A stretch of DNA of 64,000 nt, taken from NCBI GenBank assembly GCA_016715865.1, contig JADJXM010000001.1:186001-250000 (forward strand), in the 5' to 3' direction. Of the stretch, positions 46,931 through 64,000 are shown in pieces. The stretch is from Acidobacteriota bacterium. GTDB lineage: Bacteria > Acidobacteriota > Blastocatellia > RBC074. A model generated the notes under the pieces. That model saw nothing but the letters and a program-made list of their open reading frames with translations. It searched no databases and was not told the DNA's origin. Within the stretch, counting starts at the first letter, position 1, and each line of letters begins with the position of its first letter. Position numbers and translations under genes: made by a program.

Positions 46931-47838
46931 ACGGCCTGGACCAAATCAAGGCTGTCTGCATCGTCGGATGCGGGTTGATCGGGGGATCGTTCGCTCTGGC
47001 ATTGCGGCGTGCAGGCTACACCGGCAGATTGACGTCGTATGGCGGGCGGCGCAGCGCAGCGCTGGCCGTCGAACGCGGAGTCGTAGATTCGCTTGAAGAG
47101 AGCTTCGAACGCGGCGAGTCATGCAATGCGGACCTGATATACCTGGCCGCTCCGATCGGCGGGATCATAGATTTTCTGAAGACTCGATCAGGTCAGGTCA
47201 AGCCCGGCGCGATCGTTACGGATGCCGGCAGCACCAAGCTCGAAATCACACGCGTTGCCCGTGAATCGCTGCCCGACGGAGTGCACTTCATCGGAGGACA
47301 TCCGATGGCCGGCAGCGAGCAGACCGGCGTCGAATACGCCCGCGGGGACCTCTTCGATCGCGCCGTTTATGTGATCACTCCGGATGACCAGACCGACACC
47401 GACCGACTCGATCAGTTCAAATCCATCGTCACAGCAACCGGAGCCCGCGTCGTCACCGCCCAACCAGCCGAACACGACAGGGCAGTCGCACTCATCAGCC
47501 ATCTGCCGCAACTGACCGCCAGCGCACTGGCATCTCTGCTCGGCGCCGATCACGATGGTGATATGGCAAACAGGCTGCTCGCTCAGCGGCTGGCCGCATC
47601 GGGCTGGCGCGATATGACCAGGCTGGCAGGCAGCTCCTGGTCGGTCTGGCGCGATATCTGTCTCACAAATCAATCCAATATCGTTCCCGCCCTCGATCAA
47701 ATGATCGCGGAATTGTCCGCTCTGCGCGATGCGCTCGATAATAAAGATTTCAATTACCTGCGCGAGCTTTTCGGAACTGCAAACCAGTCGCTCAGCGAAC
47801 AGCGCGAAGTCCATTACAGGAAGTTCGAACAGATGTGA
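46927..47838 (+). CDS. tyrA: Prephenate dehydrogenase
   Basis: 303 residues. Oxidative decarboxylation of prephenate to hydroxyphenylpyruvate for tyrosine. GTG start overlapping the previous stop. Rossmann motif G14-C-G16-L-I-G19-G; the usual acidic residue after the second strand is replaced by YGGRRS (38-43), pointing to NADP rather than NAD. TDAGSTK, HFIGGHPMAGSE and SHLPQL follow. No ACT domain. Confidence 0.93.
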   Translation: MNGLDQIKAVCIVGCGLIGGSFALALRRAGYTGRLTSYGGRRSAALAVERGVVDSLEESFERGESCNADLIYLAAPIGGIIDFLKTRSGQVKPGAIVTDAGSTKLEITRVARESLPDGVHFIGGHPMAGSEQTGVEYARGDLFDRAVYVITPDDQTDTDRLDQFKSIVTATGARVVTAQPAEHDRAVALISHLPQLTASALASLLGADHDGDMANRLLAQRLAASGWRDMTRLAGSSWSVWRDICLTNQSNIVPALDQMIAELSALRDALDNKDFNYLRELFGTANQSLSEQREVHYRKFEQM

Positions 47839-47859
47839 GAATTCTGTCAACTAAGTTTT

Positions 47860-48120
47860 TTTAAGATTTTCAACGCCAAGAACGCCAAGACAGCCAAGGA
47901 TTCAACGCCAAGGACGCCAAGCCGGCCAAGGGATTTAATTGAGAATAATGGATCCAGATTTGATTGTGCTTTTGGCGAAATGTACAGCGAATCATCACCT
48001 CTTATAATCTCTTGGCCAACTTGGCGTTCTTGGCGTTGAATCCTTGGCTGACTTGGCGTCCTTGGCGTTGAAACCCTTTGCCGGCTTGGCGCCTTGGCGT
48101 CCTTGACGTTTAAGTATTAA
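47860..48120. repeat. Large inverted repeat of CGCCAAGGA 9-mers
   Basis: The left block (47870-47932) has seven GCCAAG units (ACGCCAAGA type) and the right block (48011-48113) at least eight complementary TTGGCG units; the two pair imperfectly across about 80 nt. It fills the gap between convergent tyrA and the SBBP gene and may end transcription from both sides. I see nothing else in this 290-bp gap. Confidence 0.88.
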
Positions 48121-48128
48121 AAGACTTT

Positions 48129-50997
<2,869 letters not shown>

Positions 50998-51202
50998 GGT
51001 CAGGTCGCTGGGGAAGCAGCCAGCATTGATGGGCACGAGACAATAAATTTAGAGGGGATGCGTCGTCAAGTATGAAGGGTCGAACGATAAAAAGACAACG
51101 GAGAACGGAATTATATTGAAATCATGGGCTCTCTGACAATCAGGAAATTTTCGCAGAAAACACGATCAAGTCGACGGCTTACATCACGATCCGCCGGCAC
51201 GT

Positions 51203-52036
<834 letters not shown>

Positions 52037-52040
52037 TTAA

Positions 52041-53390
<1,350 letters not shown>

Positions 53391-53404
53391 TGAAAACTAT
53401 TTAC

Positions 53405-54857
<1,453 letters not shown>

Positions 54858-54869
54858 CCCACCGGCAAA

Positions 54870-56777
<1,908 letters not shown>

Positions 56778-56879
56778 ATTTCGTCCCTGGATCTGTTATT
56801 CGATTCATGGTTGTCGATCGCCGGTCCATACCGCTCAGCGCATCGTTCAAATTCCGTCAAATTGCGTCGAATTCCGTTC

Positions 56880-57665
56880 TCACCTGATCGTGCGGAAGTT
56901 CAAAATACAATCCTGATCCCGCAATCTGACAGTGATCAGATGGTCTCCAATTCTCAATCGATCGTTGTCATGCAGAATCTCTTTGCTGATCCGCTGGTCA
57001 TTCAAGAAAGTCCCGTTGACGCTTCCAAGGTCGGAGATGAGGTAGTCCTTTTCGCGTCGTTCGATTTCCAGATGCTTGCGTGAGACCTTGTCGTCATCCA
57101 TGACGACGTGATTGTCGCCGCCTCTGCCGATCGTGACCATGTTCTCGCTGAACGGCTGCGTGACCCCGTCTTCCAGTCCCTTGACGACTATCTGTGGACC
57201 CAGCTCGCTGTTTGGCGATGGCCTGTGCGCCGATGTCTGCTTTCCGCTCAGATCACGCGTTTTGCGCGATGTGGCGATGTTGATCATGAGGATGTTCTGC
57301 CCGACGCGTATCTGATCACCGTCCTGAAGCCGCACCTGACTGACTCGTTCGCCGTTGACGAATGTACCGTTCCTGCTCGCATCTCGAAGGATATAAATCG
57401 ATCCCGCCCTTGAGATTTCACAGTGCACCCGCGAGATTGTCTCGCCCCCAAGCACGATGTCGCATTCCTCGAAGCGACCGATTGTTATCAGGTCCTTGCT
57501 GATCGACACCCCCGTCCTGTCGGCGCACAGTCCGCCTATGAAGCTGATCGAGAGCCTGCTGTTATGCGGCAGGCCGCTGGTCGCGCGCCCCTGACCCGTC
57601 GCACCGGATGGCAATGCCACTGTCGACTTGTCGGGACGAATCAGATCATCTTTTCGACCGATCAC
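56880..57665 (-). CDS. Tandem FHA-domain protein
   Basis: 261 residues. Two phosphothreonine-binding FHA domains: first about 55-125 (ITIGRFEECDIVL, ISRVHCEI, SRNGTFVNGE), second about 170-245 (VTIGRGGDNHVVM, VSRKHLEI, SVNGTFLNDQ). Both keep the Gly-Arg, Ser-Arg-x-His and Asn-Gly-Thr contacts. First gene of the operon, 102 nt before the kinase. It probably reads phosphorylation by that kinase. Confidence 0.93.
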   Translation of the reverse strand: MIGRKDDLIRPDKSTVALPSGATGQGRATSGLPHNSRLSISFIGGLCADRTGVSISKDLITIGRFEECDIVLGGETISRVHCEISRAGSIYILRDASRNGTFVNGERVSQVRLQDGDQIRVGQNILMINIATSRKTRDLSGKQTSAHRPSPNSELGPQIVVKGLEDGVTQPFSENMVTIGRGGDNHVVMDDDKVSRKHLEIERREKDYLISDLGSVNGTFLNDQRISKEILHDNDRLRIGDHLITVRLRDQDCILNFRTIR

Positions 57666-59516
<1,851 letters not shown>

Positions 59517-59525
59517 TTCAAATGA

Positions 59526-59561
59526 CATACCCGGGGGGAAGAGCACTCCCCCTCGGGTATG
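59526..59561 (+). terminator. GC-rich hairpin terminator
   Basis: CATACCCGGGGGG pairs with CCCCCTCGGGTATG around a short loop, 9 nt after the stop codon. It is followed by ATTTGG rather than a long U-run, so efficiency is uncertain. Confidence 0.65.
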
Positions 59562-59756
59562 ATTTGGTCCCGCCGGTACTTCAATCGCCTTCATTATCTT
59601 TCCTTCTCATTGACCGCTAATCTTTAAATTGTTTTAATAAAATAAAATGCAACTTTCCCGTTCTTCACGCGTGAAACCGAACGGAGTTCCTTTCGGCGTT
59701 TTTTGCCGGTTTAAATTCCAGTATGTGATTCGGGAACTATTTGAGTCTCCGACGTT

Positions 59757-59833
<77 letters not shown>

Positions 59834-60028
59834 TAAATAAAATCGAGACTGGACCCCTCATTCCAGGATATCGATTGCCCCCAGAGGAATGGCGAAGAAC
59901 GTTCCTGTCAAACAAAGCGGACCCTCACTCGGCAGGCTAAATGCTTGAGGTACGCAGTCTCAGACTCACACTGGCGAACTTGTACCAAAAGAGGCAGGAA
60001 AGAAATCAGAATAGTAGAAGAATAAGAG

Positions 60029-61246
<1,218 letters not shown>

Positions 61247-61280
61247 TTTTTTTAAAGTTTTTAGAACCGGAAATTGATTT

Positions 61281-62903
<1,623 letters not shown>

Positions 62904-62996
62904 GGCAGGAGAAAATTGGAACGTCCGGAGTCACGGGGCGTGTAATGGAGAGGCAGTCATCGCCATGGCCTGCCGGATCCCACCCCCCTGAGATGC

Positions 62997-63019
62997 CGAG
63001 AGCAGGTTGCCGGCTCTCG
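62997..63019. other. Hairpin in secretin-gene leader
   Basis: CGAGAGC (62997-63003) pairs with GCTCTCG (63013-63019) around a 9-nt loop. No U-run, so not a standard terminator. No known riboswitch pattern in this 227-bp gap. Confidence 0.35.
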
Positions 63020-63130
63020 CAGATTGCAAGTCGCTTAAGCAAGGACCCCGGATTTCAGCCAGATAGTGAGCCCCTGATCGAAACAATGAACAGGAGTCGT
63101 AGAGCGCTCATCATTAATTTGAAGGTCATC

Positions 63131-64000
<870 letters not shown>

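Noticed and set aside
62904..63130. Cyclic-di-GMP riboswitch before the secretin gene
   Set aside because: Pilus genes sometimes carry one, but the conserved class I core is absent.

Overview
The window looks like a chromosomal segment of an acidobacterium, probably Blastocatellia-like or Solibacter-like. The grounds are three large SBBP beta-propeller proteins, all ending in the C-terminal domain first described in Solibacter (TIGR03437), a DUF1549/DUF1553 plus DUF1501 pair, kinases fused to SUMF1-like domains, and moderately high GC. This assignment is inference from gene content. I saw no rRNA, tRNA, CRISPR array, transposase or prophage.

Layout: 1-7.6 kb, two SBBP-repeat exported proteins, the first cut by the window edge. 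7.9-13.9 kb, the cytochrome-like DUF1549/DUF1553 protein, an AlkD-like HEAT-repeat protein, a Tat-exported DUF1501 protein, and a convergent TerB-like gene. 14.2-28.2 kb, mostly housekeeping genes on the plus strand: a lipoprotein, alaS, an orphan ABC permease, an HpnL-like/HpnK-like pair, a class I amidotransferase coupled to an MFS exporter, ftsY, ribD-rsmA and rnj. 28.8-29.8 kb, a secreted protein of unknown function with a paralogue at 58.4 kb. 30-31.2 kb, sucC on the minus strand. 31.7-47.8 kb, a long plus-strand amino-acid block: serA, hisF, an alpha/beta hydrolase, hisIE, a VOC protein, trpE, a tandem cyclophilin, an M28 peptidase, trpGDCFBA, aroQ, a DAHP-synthase-like gene and tyrA. 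48-57.7 kb, minus strand: a third SBBP protein with a frameshifted 5' end, then an operon of FHA, Ser/Thr kinase, PEGA protein and two unknown membrane proteins. 60-64 kb, pilC/gspF, pilB/gspE and the start of a TPR-secretin gene.

The amino-acid block covers chorismate to tryptophan, chorismate mutase and prephenate dehydrogenase for tyrosine, two late histidine steps and the first serine step. The DAHP-synthase-like protein keeps the fold signature, but nearly every PEP-binding residue and two of four metal ligands are replaced, so it should not be taken as a working DAHP synthase. A hydrolase in the same block has lost its nucleophile serine.

The second theme is intergenic repeats. At least four unrelated families occupy gaps between genes: elements of roughly 100-165 bp with TTTCCAG heptamer arms, AGTAGAA heptamer arrays, hairpins with a CCTGGGAGCGCAGGC core, and long inverted repeats built of 9-10 bp units. 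Several touch or supply stop codons, and one has been read into the end of hisIE. Starts were moved downstream of repeat-derived sequence in hpnK, trpG and possibly others.
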